Below, in pieces: positions 1 through 5,260 of a DNA stretch of 5,260 nt (position 1 is the first letter of the stretch; each line of letters opens with the position of its first letter). The notes under the pieces are model-generated. The model was not told where the DNA came from, ran no database searches, and worked only from the letters and a program-made list of their open reading frames with translations. This DNA is from Gammaproteobacteria bacterium (lineage in GTDB: Bacteria; Pseudomonadota; Gammaproteobacteria; JABABF01). The translations under genes and the position numbers were made by a program. The stretch spans positions 1-5,260 of the forward strand of contig JABABF010000122.1 of assembly GCA_014238345.1 (NCBI GenBank), given 5' to 3'.

Positions 1-1
1 A

Positions 2-394
2 ATGATGCAGATCACTGCGCAATATACCGCTGAGCGCGAGCAATTTGGAGTCAAGATCGCCACTTTCCAAGCGGTGGGGCAACGGGCGGCGAATTGTTAT
101 ATTGATGTGCAGTGCCTGCAAATGGCGGTGATGCAAGCGGTCTCGTTATTAGATCGGGAAGAGGATGCTACAGCTGCGGTGCGCGTGGCCAAAGTTTGGG
201 CTGGCGACACCTGCCACAGGGTGAGCCATGCCGCTCAGCATCTGCACGGCGGCATGGGTGTCGACCGCGACTACCATCTGTGGCGCTACTGCCTGTGGAG
301 CAAAAAAGTGGAGTTGCTGATGGGTAGCAATGCTGAGCAGCTGAGCCTCATCGGCGAGAGCTTGGCCGAGCGGTGGTTGGCTGAGGTAGGTTGA
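2..394 (+). CDS. Acyl-CoA dehydrogenase family protein, C-terminal part (5' end outside the window)
   Basis: This is the C-terminal all-helical FAD-binding domain of an acyl-CoA dehydrogenase, a flavoenzyme that introduces an alpha-beta double bond into an acyl-CoA thioester. About 130 residues are visible, against a usual family length of 370-400, so the gene starts before the window and the ATG at its left edge is an internal methionine. The visible motifs are EREQFG (residues 11-16), the following ATFQAVGQR segment, and HLHGGMGVDRDY (80-91), whose double glycine belongs to the FAD-binding loop. Aligned by eye to medium-chain acyl-CoA dehydrogenase, the catalytic glutamate position (YEGT) is occupied by Met107 in LLMGSN. 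That pattern is familiar from family members that act as one half of a heteromeric enzyme, or that carry the base elsewhere. The isovaleryl-CoA dehydrogenase-type base would lie just outside the window. Substrate cannot be assigned. The gene is convergent with aat. Confidence 0.9.
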   Translation: MMQITAQYTAEREQFGVKIATFQAVGQRAANCYIDVQCLQMAVMQAVSLLDREEDATAAVRVAKVWAGDTCHRVSHAAQHLHGGMGVDRDYHLWRYCLWSKKVELLMGSNAEQLSLIGESLAERWLAEVG

Positions 395-403
395 TATTCA
401 GGG

Positions 404-535
404 ATGCAGGCTCTACTTATTGGGGCTCCGTTTCATGCCTGGTCGTGGCGAGACTATGTGGAGCGATTTTGTTGCGTAGCCAATCGAGTGGGTTTGATTG
501 AGGAAGGGCTGTTTTCGACTCGCAAGCACGTATAA
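404..535 (+). CDS. Possible small ORF of 43 codons, unknown function
   Basis: An ATG at 404 opens a 43-residue frame ending with TAA at 533-535. It begins nine bases after the acyl-CoA dehydrogenase stop, which would suit a co-transcribed gene. The product would be hydrophobic at its start (MQALLIGAPF), then aromatic and charged (WSWRDYVERF), and would end with a basic tail (STRKHV). I do not recognise it. The only purine-rich sequence upstream (CAGGG) touches the ATG, too close for a normal ribosome-binding site. A frame of this length arises by chance fairly often, so it may be spurious or the remnant of a larger gene. Confidence 0.15.
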   Translation: MQALLIGAPFHAWSWRDYVERFCCVANRVGLIEEGLFSTRKHV

Positions 536-684
536 AGGCATTCAACTGACCCACTGCTCTGTAATTTGCCCAGAGATGGAGGAAATTAAGGGGCGGGGAT
601 CAGCTTCAGTGCGAGACAATCATGCCTCATGACTCTGATTGCGATGAGTGTTACTGGCTAGGAGCACGGTTAAGCGCTACTTGA

Positions 685-879
685 AGGGGTCGGAGAAGCC
701 CTCTTCTATTGACCAATACTGCCACCAATACAGCTTGGGCATTGTTGGTGTAGACGCAGAGTGTGAGATTGGCAAACCAGACTCTGGTGTCGGTTGTCGA
801 ACTTGACACAAAATACACATTTGCTCTTAATCCCCAAGATAATGCTGATATCAATGCCCGCTTAGATAACAAAGAGTGA
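685..879 (+). pseudogene. Possible remnant of a reading frame, interrupted by one TAG
   Basis: This plus-strand frame runs 64 codons between TGA at 682-684 and TGA at 877-879, with a single internal TAG at 751-753. The part after the TAG ends in VVELDTKYTFALNPQDNAD and then INARLDNKE, which has the residue balance of a real protein end rather than of random translation. No start codon with a convincing ribosome-binding site precedes it, although GTG at 763 and TTG at 769 exist. I cannot assign a family. It could be the tail of a decayed gene, or chance. The call rests only on composition. Confidence 0.15.
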
Positions 880-888
880 TGCGGTTTG

Positions 889-1590
889 CTAGATCAGCTG
901 GCTGGAATGCACTGAAATTCCTGCCATTGCCCCCCACTGCGTTTTGCGCCCAACTTCCGCCGTCAGCTCTCTCATAAAGCGCTGCCGCGATATTTCTTGC
1001 ACCCCCAGTGAGCGTAGGTGCTCGCTAGGGAGCTGGCAATCCACCAAAGCAAAACCCCATGCCGCCAAGCGTCGGCACAGCCCCGACAGTGCTAGCTTGG
1101 AGGCATCTGTCATGCGGCTGAACATCGACTCGGCGAAGAAGCAGCCGCCTATCGCCACACCGTATAGGCCGCCTGCCAAGCCGTCTTCGTCCCAAACCTC
1201 AACGCTGTGCGCCCAGCCAGAGTGGTGCAGAGCGAGATACGCTGTACACATCTGTGGCGTGATCCAAGTATCGTCGCGTCGGCAGTGGGCACAGCCCTTT
1301 AGCACAGCGGCAAAATCTCGATCCATTGTCAACTCAAATCCCCCGCGTCGCTCGCGTCGGCGCAACGAGCGCGAGCGGTGGAATGCGGCGGGATACAACA
1401 CTGCACGTGGGTCAGGGCTCCACCACAGTAAAGGGTCGCCTGCTTGGAACCAAGGGAATAAGCCGTGCCGGTACGCGCTGAGCAGGCTGGCACTATCTAA
1501 GGTGCCGCCGATACCGACCAAGCCAGCGGGTAACTCATGGTCATTGGCCGGGATTTCCACGGCACCCGGTGGCAGCCATTGGCGCGGCAT
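889..1590 (-). CDS. aat: Leucyl/phenylalanyl-tRNA--protein transferase
   Basis: Aat transfers leucine or phenylalanine from aminoacyl-tRNA to the N-terminal Lys or Arg of proteins in the cytoplasm, creating an N-degron recognised by ClpS and ClpAP. At 233 residues it matches the 234 of E. coli Aat. The signature motifs are in order: YRHGLFPWF (40-48), LWWSPDPRAVL (55-65), TWITPQM (108-114), HSVEVW (128-133), FFAESMFSR (151-159), TDASKLAL (161-168) and VDCQLPSEHL (183-192). Residues corresponding to E. coli Glu156, Asp186 and Gln188 are Glu154, Asp184 and Gln186, and the substrate-pocket tryptophans align at Trp47 and Trp109. The usual GES before MFS is AES here. The ATG at 1590 is the only plausible start in the open frame back to gltA, but no clear Shine-Dalgarno sequence precedes it. 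The gene lies 87 bases after gltA on the same strand and may be translated from a shared mRNA. The frequent Aat partners ate/bpt and infA are not next to it. Confidence 0.96.
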   Translation of the reverse strand: MPRQWLPPGAVEIPANDHELPAGLVGIGGTLDSASLLSAYRHGLFPWFQAGDPLLWWSPDPRAVLYPAAFHRSRSLRRRERRGGFELTMDRDFAAVLKGCAHCRRDDTWITPQMCTAYLALHHSGWAHSVEVWDEDGLAGGLYGVAIGGCFFAESMFSRMTDASKLALSGLCRRLAAWGFALVDCQLPSEHLRSLGVQEISRQRFMRELTAEVGRKTQWGAMAGISVHSSQLI

Positions 1591-1602
1591 GGCGGGTTCG
1601 GT

Positions 1603-1616
1603 AATCCGGAGGGATT
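1603..1616 (-). repeat. Small inverted repeat just upstream of aat
   Basis: AATCC and GGATT arms of five bases flank a four-base loop, ending 12 bases before the aat ATG. On the minus-strand mRNA this would be a weak hairpin at the place where a ribosome-binding site is expected and not found. It may affect aat translation, or be chance. Confidence 0.2.
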
Positions 1617-1642
1617 CGCTATGCGATGCGGGGGATGCAACC

Positions 1643-1657
1643 TGAGCTGTCAGCTCA
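1643..1657. repeat. Perfect 15-base palindrome between gltA and aat
   Basis: TGAGCTGTCAGCTCA has seven-base arms around one central base. As RNA it can form a six-pair stem with a three-base loop, 20 bases after the gltA stop. No uridine run follows it in the direction of transcription, so it is not a standard rho-independent terminator. It could be an mRNA 3'-end stabiliser for gltA, a protein-binding site before aat, or chance. Confidence 0.35.
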
Positions 1658-1677
1658 CTGTTGCCCTCGTATCCCTA

Positions 1678-2979
1678 TCAGCCTTCGCGGCGCTCTAGTG
1701 GCACGAAGTCACGCTCGGTAAAGCCAGTGTAAAGTTGGCGAGGGCGACCGATTCGATAGTCTGTGCCGAGCATTTCGTTCAAGTGCGCAACCCAGCCAGC
1801 GGTGCGCCCAATGGCGAAAATAACGGTGAACATGTCGGTCGGCACACCGAGAGCTTGCAAGATGATGCCCGAATAGAAATCCACATTGGGATAGAGTTTG
1901 CGCTTGATGAAGTAGTCGTCTTCTAGGGCGATGCGCTCTAAGGTGCGGGCTGTGCGCAACAGCGGGCTATTGCTACTGCCCTGCGCTTCGAGCACCTGTG
2001 CACAGAGCTGTTGCATGACGCGTGCTCTGGGATCGTGATTTTTGTAGATACGATGGCCGAAGCCCATCAGGCGGAATGGATCGTCGGGGTCTTTGGCGCG
2101 GGCGATGAATTTGCCGATGTGCTTATCGTCACCGATTTCCATCAGCATGCGCAGGGCGGCCTCGTTGGCTCCGCCGTGGGCGGGACCCCATAGCGAAGCG
2201 ATGCCAGCGGAGACACAGGCAAAAGGGTTGGCTCCAGAAGAGGCTGCCAGACGCACGGTAGAGGTTGAAGCGTTCTGTTCGTGGTCGGCGTGTAGCAACA
2301 ACAGCACATCCATTGCGTGTGCCACGGCTGGGTCTAAGTGATAGCTCTCACATGGCGTGCTGAACATCATGTACAGGAAGTTGGATGCGTAGTCTTTGGA
2401 GTTATCTGGATAAACATAGGGCTGGCCGATGGAGTGTTTATAGCTCATCGCCGCCAGCGTGGGGATCTTGGCGATCAAACGCATGGCCGATAACTCGCGA
2501 TCCTCGGCATCGGTGATATCTGTGGTTTTGTGATAGAAAGCCGACAGCGCACCGACTGCGCTACAAAGCATCGCCATCGGATGGGCATCGGCGTGGAAGC
2601 CCCGGAAGAAGTTCACCAAGTGCTCGTGTACCAGCGTGTGGTGACGGATACTGCCAGTGAATTCATCCAATTGGGTGGCGGAGGGCAACTCACCGTGAAA
2701 TAGCAAGTAGCAGGTTTCTAGATGTGAGGAATGTGAGGCCAATTGCTCAATCGGGTAGCCTCGGTAGGTCAGTATGCCCTGCTCCCCATCAACGAAGGTG
2801 ATACTAGAATCACAGGAGGCTGTGGCGATGAAGCCGGGGTCATAAGTGAATATGCCTGCCTTGCGAAGATTCTCGATCTCAATCACTCGTTGCCCTTGCG
2901 TACTGCGGCGCACGGGCAATTCGATATCTTTGCCATCGACGCTCAAATGGACAGACTGTTGGTTTGGACTCCGGCTCAT
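1678..2979 (-). CDS. gltA: Citrate synthase, type II (hexameric, E. coli-like)
   Basis: GltA condenses acetyl-CoA and oxaloacetate to citrate and CoA, the entry step of the TCA cycle, in the cytoplasm. The 433 residues are full length for the Gram-negative type II family (E. coli has 427). The catalytic triad is present: His268 in WGPAHGGANEA, His309 in GFGHRIYKN and Asp367 in PNVDFYSG, equivalent to E. coli His264, His305 and Asp362. His233 in HADHEQNAST matches the oxaloacetate-binding His229. Tyr149, Arg167, Lys171 and Cys210 align with E. coli Tyr145, Arg163, Lys167 and Cys206, positions associated with NADH inhibition, so allosteric control by NADH is likely. The ATG at 2979 is preceded by AAGG seven bases upstream, which supports this start. 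The gene lies 135 bases after rnfE on the same strand, with possible terminators between, so it probably has its own promoter. It is followed by aat. Confidence 0.98.
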   Translation of the reverse strand: MSRSPNQQSVHLSVDGKDIELPVRRSTQGQRVIEIENLRKAGIFTYDPGFIATASCDSSITFVDGEQGILTYRGYPIEQLASHSSHLETCYLLFHGELPSATQLDEFTGSIRHHTLVHEHLVNFFRGFHADAHPMAMLCSAVGALSAFYHKTTDITDAEDRELSAMRLIAKIPTLAAMSYKHSIGQPYVYPDNSKDYASNFLYMMFSTPCESYHLDPAVAHAMDVLLLLHADHEQNASTSTVRLAASSGANPFACVSAGIASLWGPAHGGANEAALRMLMEIGDDKHIGKFIARAKDPDDPFRLMGFGHRIYKNHDPRARVMQQLCAQVLEAQGSSNSPLLRTARTLERIALEDDYFIKRKLYPNVDFYSGIILQALGVPTDMFTVIFAIGRTAGWVAHLNEMLGTDYRIGRPRQLYTGFTERDFVPLERREG

Positions 2980-2989
2980 TTAATTACCT

Positions 2990-3004
2990 TATATTGGAAA
3001 TATA
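2990..3004. promoter_or_regulatory. AT-rich perfect palindrome in the gltA leader; possible -10 box or operator
   Basis: TATATT and AATATA arms flank a three-base spacer, ending 10 bases before the gltA ATG and abutting its AAGG ribosome-binding site (2987-2990). On the minus strand the upstream arm, TATATT, fits a sigma-70 -10 element; the best -35 candidate at 16-base spacing (GCCACA) matches only three of six positions. A transcript from it would have a very short leader. The symmetry could equally suit a repressor or activator site. This is read from the sequence only, with no matched consensus for a named regulator. Confidence 0.3.
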
Positions 3005-3065
3005 CTGTGGGTTGTCTACATGTGGCATGGGCAAAAGCCTCTTGCATAAGCTGGCCACTTTATCT

Positions 3066-3088
3066 AATAAAGGCTAGCCCTGCCTAGC
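3066..3088 (-). terminator. Possible weak rho-independent terminator after the rnf operon
   Basis: Read on the minus strand, GCTAG and CTAGC arms enclose the loop GCAGGG, followed by C and then TTTATT. This is a five-pair stem with a short, interrupted T run, about 27 bases past the rnfE stop. It is in the right place to end the rnf transcript before gltA, but the stem is short, so termination may be partial. Confidence 0.35.
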
Positions 3089-3109
3089 AGGTAATTTTAG
3101 CAGAGCCAA

Positions 3110-3130
3110 TGGCATTAACGAACAATGCCA
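3110..3130 (-). repeat. Hairpin straddling the rnfE stop codon
   Basis: TGGCATT and AATGCCA form a perfect seven-pair stem around a seven-base loop. The stem and loop include the last codons and the TAA (3115-3117) of rnfE. No T run follows directly, so by itself it is not a classical terminator; it may protect the 3' end of the rnf mRNA or act with the hairpin at 3066-3088. Confidence 0.35.
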
Positions 3131-3819
3131 GTTATTCGTACGCGTTTGGCTCCCGCTTTCACCGGGGCGGCGCGAGCGGTAGCACGCTCTTGTAGTGTGG
3201 TATCAATGATGCGGTAGAGGGCGATCAGACAACCCGCCGCCAAAAAAGCCCCCGGCGGCAGGATGGCGACCAGCACTTGTGGGTAATCGGTGGCGAAGGA
3301 TATCTGCCAGTTGCGAGCGGCTTGACCGAACAACAGCTCCATGTTAGCGAACAGACCGCCGGTGCCAATCAATTCGCGCATGGCACCGACCACAAGCAAT
3401 GCCGAGGCGAAGCCAGCACCCATGGCCAAACCGTCGATGGTGGCTGGCAGCACGGCATTGCGGCGGGCAAAGGCCTCGGCGCGAGCGAGGATGATGCAGT
3501 TGGTGACGATGATCGGGATGAATATGCCGAGAATGGTGTACAGCGGGTAGGCGTAGGCCTGCATCAACAGCTCAGCGCAAGTGGTCAACGCGGCGATAAT
3601 CATCACGAAAATAGGCAGGCGCACGGTGTCAGGCACATAATTTCTCACCACGGACACTAGGCAGTTCGAAGAGCCGAGCACAGCTATGGTGACGATGCCT
3701 AGACCCAGTGCATTGACCATGGAATTACTGACCCCGAGTAATGGGCACAGCCCCAGTAGCTGCACCACGGCTGGGTTATTTCGCCACAGGCCGTTGAGCC
3801 ACAATTCGCCAGAGCGCAT
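3115..3819 (-). CDS. rnfE: Rnf/Rsx electron transport complex subunit E
   Basis: RnfE (RsxE in E. coli) is an integral inner-membrane subunit of the Rnf complex, which couples electron transfer between NADH and ferredoxin-type carriers to ion movement and in E. coli helps keep SoxR reduced. The 234 residues match the E. coli length of about 230. Near-identical family motifs are LWRNNPAVVQLLGLCPLL (11-28), RLPIFVMIIAAL (67-78), LGIFIPIIVTNCII (97-110), ARAEAFA (112-118) and AILPPGAF (185-192). Cys25 (GLCPLL) and Cys108 (VTNC) are the conserved cysteines that, with those of the homologous RnfA/NqrD subunit, hold the intramembrane iron-sulfur centre in known structures. About six hydrophobic segments are visible, and the C-terminal 25 residues are basic and probably cytoplasmic. 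The start ATG shares one base with the rnfG stop (TGATG), and GGAG lies eight bases upstream, so translation is probably coupled. The next gene is gltA, not nth as in many relatives. Confidence 0.97.
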   Translation of the reverse strand: MRSGELWLNGLWRNNPAVVQLLGLCPLLGVSNSMVNALGLGIVTIAVLGSSNCLVSVVRNYVPDTVRLPIFVMIIAALTTCAELLMQAYAYPLYTILGIFIPIIVTNCIILARAEAFARRNAVLPATIDGLAMGAGFASALLVVGAMRELIGTGGLFANMELLFGQAARNWQISFATDYPQVLVAILPPGAFLAAGCLIALYRIIDTTLQERATARAAPVKAGAKRVRITGIVR

Positions 3820-4526
3820 CAGGGTTCTCCGACCCCGTCGTCGGCGGCTATAGTGGCGGGTGCCACTGCTATGTCGGTGAATAGCTCGTCACGATGTTGG
3901 TGGGCGTAGAGCAGTGTATTGTGGATGGCGTGCACCATGGCACGCGGGGTGACGGTAGCACCAGTGAATTGGTCGAAAGTGCCTCCATCGCGCTTGACTC
4001 GCCACTGAGGAGCTGGGGGATTGAACATGGATTTGCCGTTAAATGAAAGAATCCAGTGCGATTTTCGCAGCTCGATTTTGTCGCCCAGACCCGGTGTCTC
4101 TCGGTGGTGGGTCACGCGTACCCCGATGATCGATCCGTCTCGCCGCAGGCCGACCAAGAATTCTATCGCACCAGTATAGCCATCTGGCGCGTTAGCAGAC
4201 ATGATAACGGCCACAGCGTTGCCTTGGTAGCGAGCGGTGTAGATCACGCTGGGTCGGTGGTCAAAGGTCATTATGCGTTGATTTTGTAGCAGATCGTTGT
4301 CGTACATGTGCGGGGGCAGTATCTCGTTTAGTGCCGCGACGGCCACAGCTTGGCGAGCTTCGGAGATAGCTTCTCGGGTCATCAGCTCAGTTCCGCCGAG
4401 AATAATCGCGCAACACAGCGCGATGATGAGCAGTGCTGCGCTGTTGCGACCGATGGAGTGGCCGAAATCGCGCAGCTGTGGGTCGGGCTCAGCGGGAGGA
4501 GTGTCCATAGGTCCTAGGTTGCACAT
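3819..4526 (-). CDS. rnfG: Rnf/Rsx electron transport complex subunit G (FMN-binding)
   Basis: RnfG carries a covalently bound FMN in a periplasmic domain anchored by one N-terminal membrane helix, and passes electrons within the Rnf complex. The helix is visible at about residues 30-45 (AALLIIALCCAIILGG). Family blocks follow: ANAPDGYTGAIEFLVG (111-126), THHRETPGLGDKIEL (139-153) and GGTFDQFTGATVTPRA (181-196). Thr191 in the TGAT motif is the expected phosphoester attachment site for FMN and is intact. The longest frame gives 235 residues and overlaps rnfD by 38 bases. A second ATG at 4508 (Met7) would give 229 residues and a 20-base overlap; AGGA precedes it but only three bases away, while the ATG at 4526 has no Shine-Dalgarno sequence at all. 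The start is therefore uncertain between the two. The N-terminal extension before the helix (about 28 residues, acidic and proline-rich) is longer than in E. coli RsxG. The stop overlaps the rnfE start. Confidence 0.96.
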   Translation of the reverse strand: MCNLGPMDTPPAEPDPQLRDFGHSIGRNSAALLIIALCCAIILGGTELMTREAISEARQAVAVAALNEILPPHMYDNDLLQNQRIMTFDHRPSVIYTARYQGNAVAVIMSANAPDGYTGAIEFLVGLRRDGSIIGVRVTHHRETPGLGDKIELRKSHWILSFNGKSMFNPPAPQWRVKRDGGTFDQFTGATVTPRAMVHAIHNTLLYAHQHRDELFTDIAVAPATIAADDGVGEP

Positions 4527-5260
4527 AGTGATCGATCAGTGGGGCTGAAAAATTCATCAGCAATACGGCAAAGGCAATACCATCCGGATAATTACTGAAA
4601 CCGCGTAGGATGAACAACAAAGTGCCCACACCAATGCCAAAATACAGCCGTCCCCTATTGCTGGCACAGCCGGATACCGGATCGGTGACGACGAAGAAAG
4701 CCCCCATCATCGTCGCTCCAGTAAAGAGGTGCATGAGTGGTGATCCAGTGGAGTTACTAGCGCCGCTGTGATAAAACATGGCTGACAGTACGATTAATGT
4801 TGCCAGCATGCCGATTGGGGCATGCCAGGGGAAAACACGCCGCCACAGCAAATACAGGCCGCCACCGGCGAACATCAGATTGACCCACTCCCAGCCACGC
4901 CCACCCCAGAGGCCAAATTGCGGGTTGTTCGACCACAGTTCAGATAGCTGCAGCTCACCGCGTTGCTTGACCAGATCCAGCGGTGAGGCCATCGTCATGC
5001 CGTCCACGGTATTGTGGCCAAAGATCAGCGTCAGCGATTGCCATAGCCCAGGTGGTGCATGCACCCCCAAGCCACGCGGGGCTACCCATTGGGTCATCTC
5101 CAGCGGGAAAGAGATCAGCAACACCACATAGCCGACCATGGCAGGGTTGAACGGGTTGTAGCCGATGCCGCCATAGGCGTGCTTACCAATCAGCACAGCA
5201 AAGGCGGTGCCGCTGGCGGTTAGCCACCACGGGCAGTAGGGCGGCAGGGCGGCACCGAGT
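4489..5260 (-). CDS. rnfD: Rnf/Rsx electron transport complex subunit D, C-terminal part (5' end outside the window)
   Basis: RnfD is a multi-spanning inner-membrane subunit of the Rnf complex with a covalently bound FMN, homologous to NqrB. About 256 codons are visible of roughly 350 in the family. The frame is open to the right edge, and the residues before the GTG at 5196 (PWWLTASGTAFAV) match the family, so that GTG is internal, not the start. Family motifs are GKHAYGGIGYNPFNPAM and VGYVVLLISFP near the visible N-terminus, GWEWVNL, HLFTGATMMGAFFVVTDPV, NRGRLYFG, YPDGIAFAVLLMN and a terminal PLIDHYVQPRTYGH. The FMN-bearing threonine of the TGAT motif is encoded at 4711-4713 and is intact. 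The extramembrane loop between ISFP and GWEWVN is visibly shorter than in E. coli RsxD. The 3' end overlaps rnfG, as expected for an rnfD-G-E operon; rnfA, B and C should lie beyond the right edge. Confidence 0.96.
   Translation of the reverse strand, partial: LGAALPPYCPWWLTASGTAFAVLIGKHAYGGIGYNPFNPAMVGYVVLLISFPLEMTQWVAPRGLGVHAPPGLWQSLTLIFGHNTVDGMTMASPLDLVKQRGELQLSELWSNNPQFGLWGGRGWEWVNLMFAGGGLYLLWRRVFPWHAPIGMLATLIVLSAMFYHSGASNSTGSPLMHLFTGATMMGAFFVVTDPVSGCASNRGRLYFGIGVGTLLFILRGFSNYPDGIAFAVLLMNFSAPLIDHYVQPRTYGHSSR

Larger units (their letters stand above)
395..888. other. Long gap between convergent genes with no confident gene; possible decayed sequence
   Basis: These 494 bases separate the stop of the acyl-CoA dehydrogenase gene from the stop of aat. 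I recognise no protein, tRNA or mobile element here, and no strong rho-independent terminator for either flanking gene. Two things are visible. One is a 43-codon plus-strand ORF that starts nine bases after the dehydrogenase stop. The other is a plus-strand frame at 685-879 that is open except for one TAG at 751-753 and whose last 40 or so codons have a protein-like composition. The minus-strand frame opposite it (651-872) begins with TTG and resembles nothing I know. Degraded former genes or plain non-coding DNA are both possible. Confidence 0.5.

Noticed and set aside
331..346. GCTGAG direct repeat inside the acyl-CoA dehydrogenase
   Set aside because: It is a short repeat explained by the coding sequence (AEQLS) and has no further copies nearby.
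690..712. AGAAG/CTTCT inverted repeat as a terminator for the acyl-CoA dehydrogenase gene
   Set aside because: The stem is only five pairs, has no T run and is about 300 bases past the stop codon.
651..872. Minus-strand 73-codon frame after aat
   Set aside because: It begins with TTG, has no clear ribosome-binding site and resembles no family I know; it lies opposite the equally uncertain plus-strand frame at 685-879.
944..1645. Long plus-strand frame of 233 codons antisense to aat
   Set aside because: It lies almost wholly opposite aat, whose motifs are unmistakable; the antisense translation is Ser/Arg/Pro-rich with no recognisable domain. Its equal length to Aat is a coincidence.
3000..3060. 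CATG-CCA-CATG and ACATGT symmetry upstream of gltA as an operator
   Set aside because: The arms extend only four to six bases and the flanks do not match, so it is within chance expectation.
2743..3087. Plus-strand 114-codon frame overlapping the 5' part of gltA and its upstream region
   Set aside because: More than half is antisense to conserved gltA sequence, and the rest reads through the gltA leader and terminator-like hairpin; no domain is visible.
3277..3660. Plus-strand 127-codon frame antisense to rnfE
   Set aside because: Shadow of rnfE: its His/Gln/Gly-rich composition is typical of the reverse complement of membrane-protein codons.
4489..5196. rnfD starting at the GTG at 5196
   Set aside because: The frame continues upstream to the window edge with residues matching the RnfD family, so this GTG is an internal valine codon.

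Overview
The window looks like ordinary chromosomal DNA from a gammaproteobacterium. The basis is an RnfD-RnfG-RnfE gene order and protein motifs very close to the E. coli RsxD/G/E set, a type II (E. coli-like) citrate synthase with all active-site residues and the positions linked to NADH inhibition, and a standard-length proteobacterial Aat protein. This assignment rests on recognised motifs, not on a database search. I see no mobile element, CRISPR array, rRNA or tRNA gene.

Layout from left to right. Positions 2-394 (+) hold the C-terminal part of an acyl-CoA dehydrogenase that starts before the window. Positions 395-888 are a roughly 500-base gap between convergent genes, with only a 43-codon ORF and a possibly decayed reading frame. 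The rest is on the minus strand, so transcription runs right to left: rnfD (cut by the right edge, 4489-5260), rnfG (3819-4526), rnfE (3115-3819), a 135-base intergenic region, gltA (1678-2979), an 87-base spacer, and aat (889-1590).

rnfD, rnfG and rnfE overlap one another and are clearly one operon. They encode three membrane subunits of the Rnf/Rsx complex, which moves electrons between NADH and ferredoxin-like carriers while moving ions across the inner membrane. The covalent-flavin threonines in RnfD and RnfG and the two cysteine motifs in RnfE are intact, so the complex is probably functional. gltA has its own good ribosome-binding site, a short AT-rich palindrome just upstream, and possible terminator hairpins between it and rnfE, so it is probably a separate unit. 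aat follows gltA closely and may be co-transcribed with it.

The most notable points are the neighbourhood (rnfE followed by gltA and aat rather than nth), the apparent absence of the canonical catalytic glutamate in the acyl-CoA dehydrogenase fragment, several short perfect inverted repeats at gene boundaries, and traces of decayed coding sequence in the 395-888 gap. I do not find convincing evidence of a previously undescribed system.
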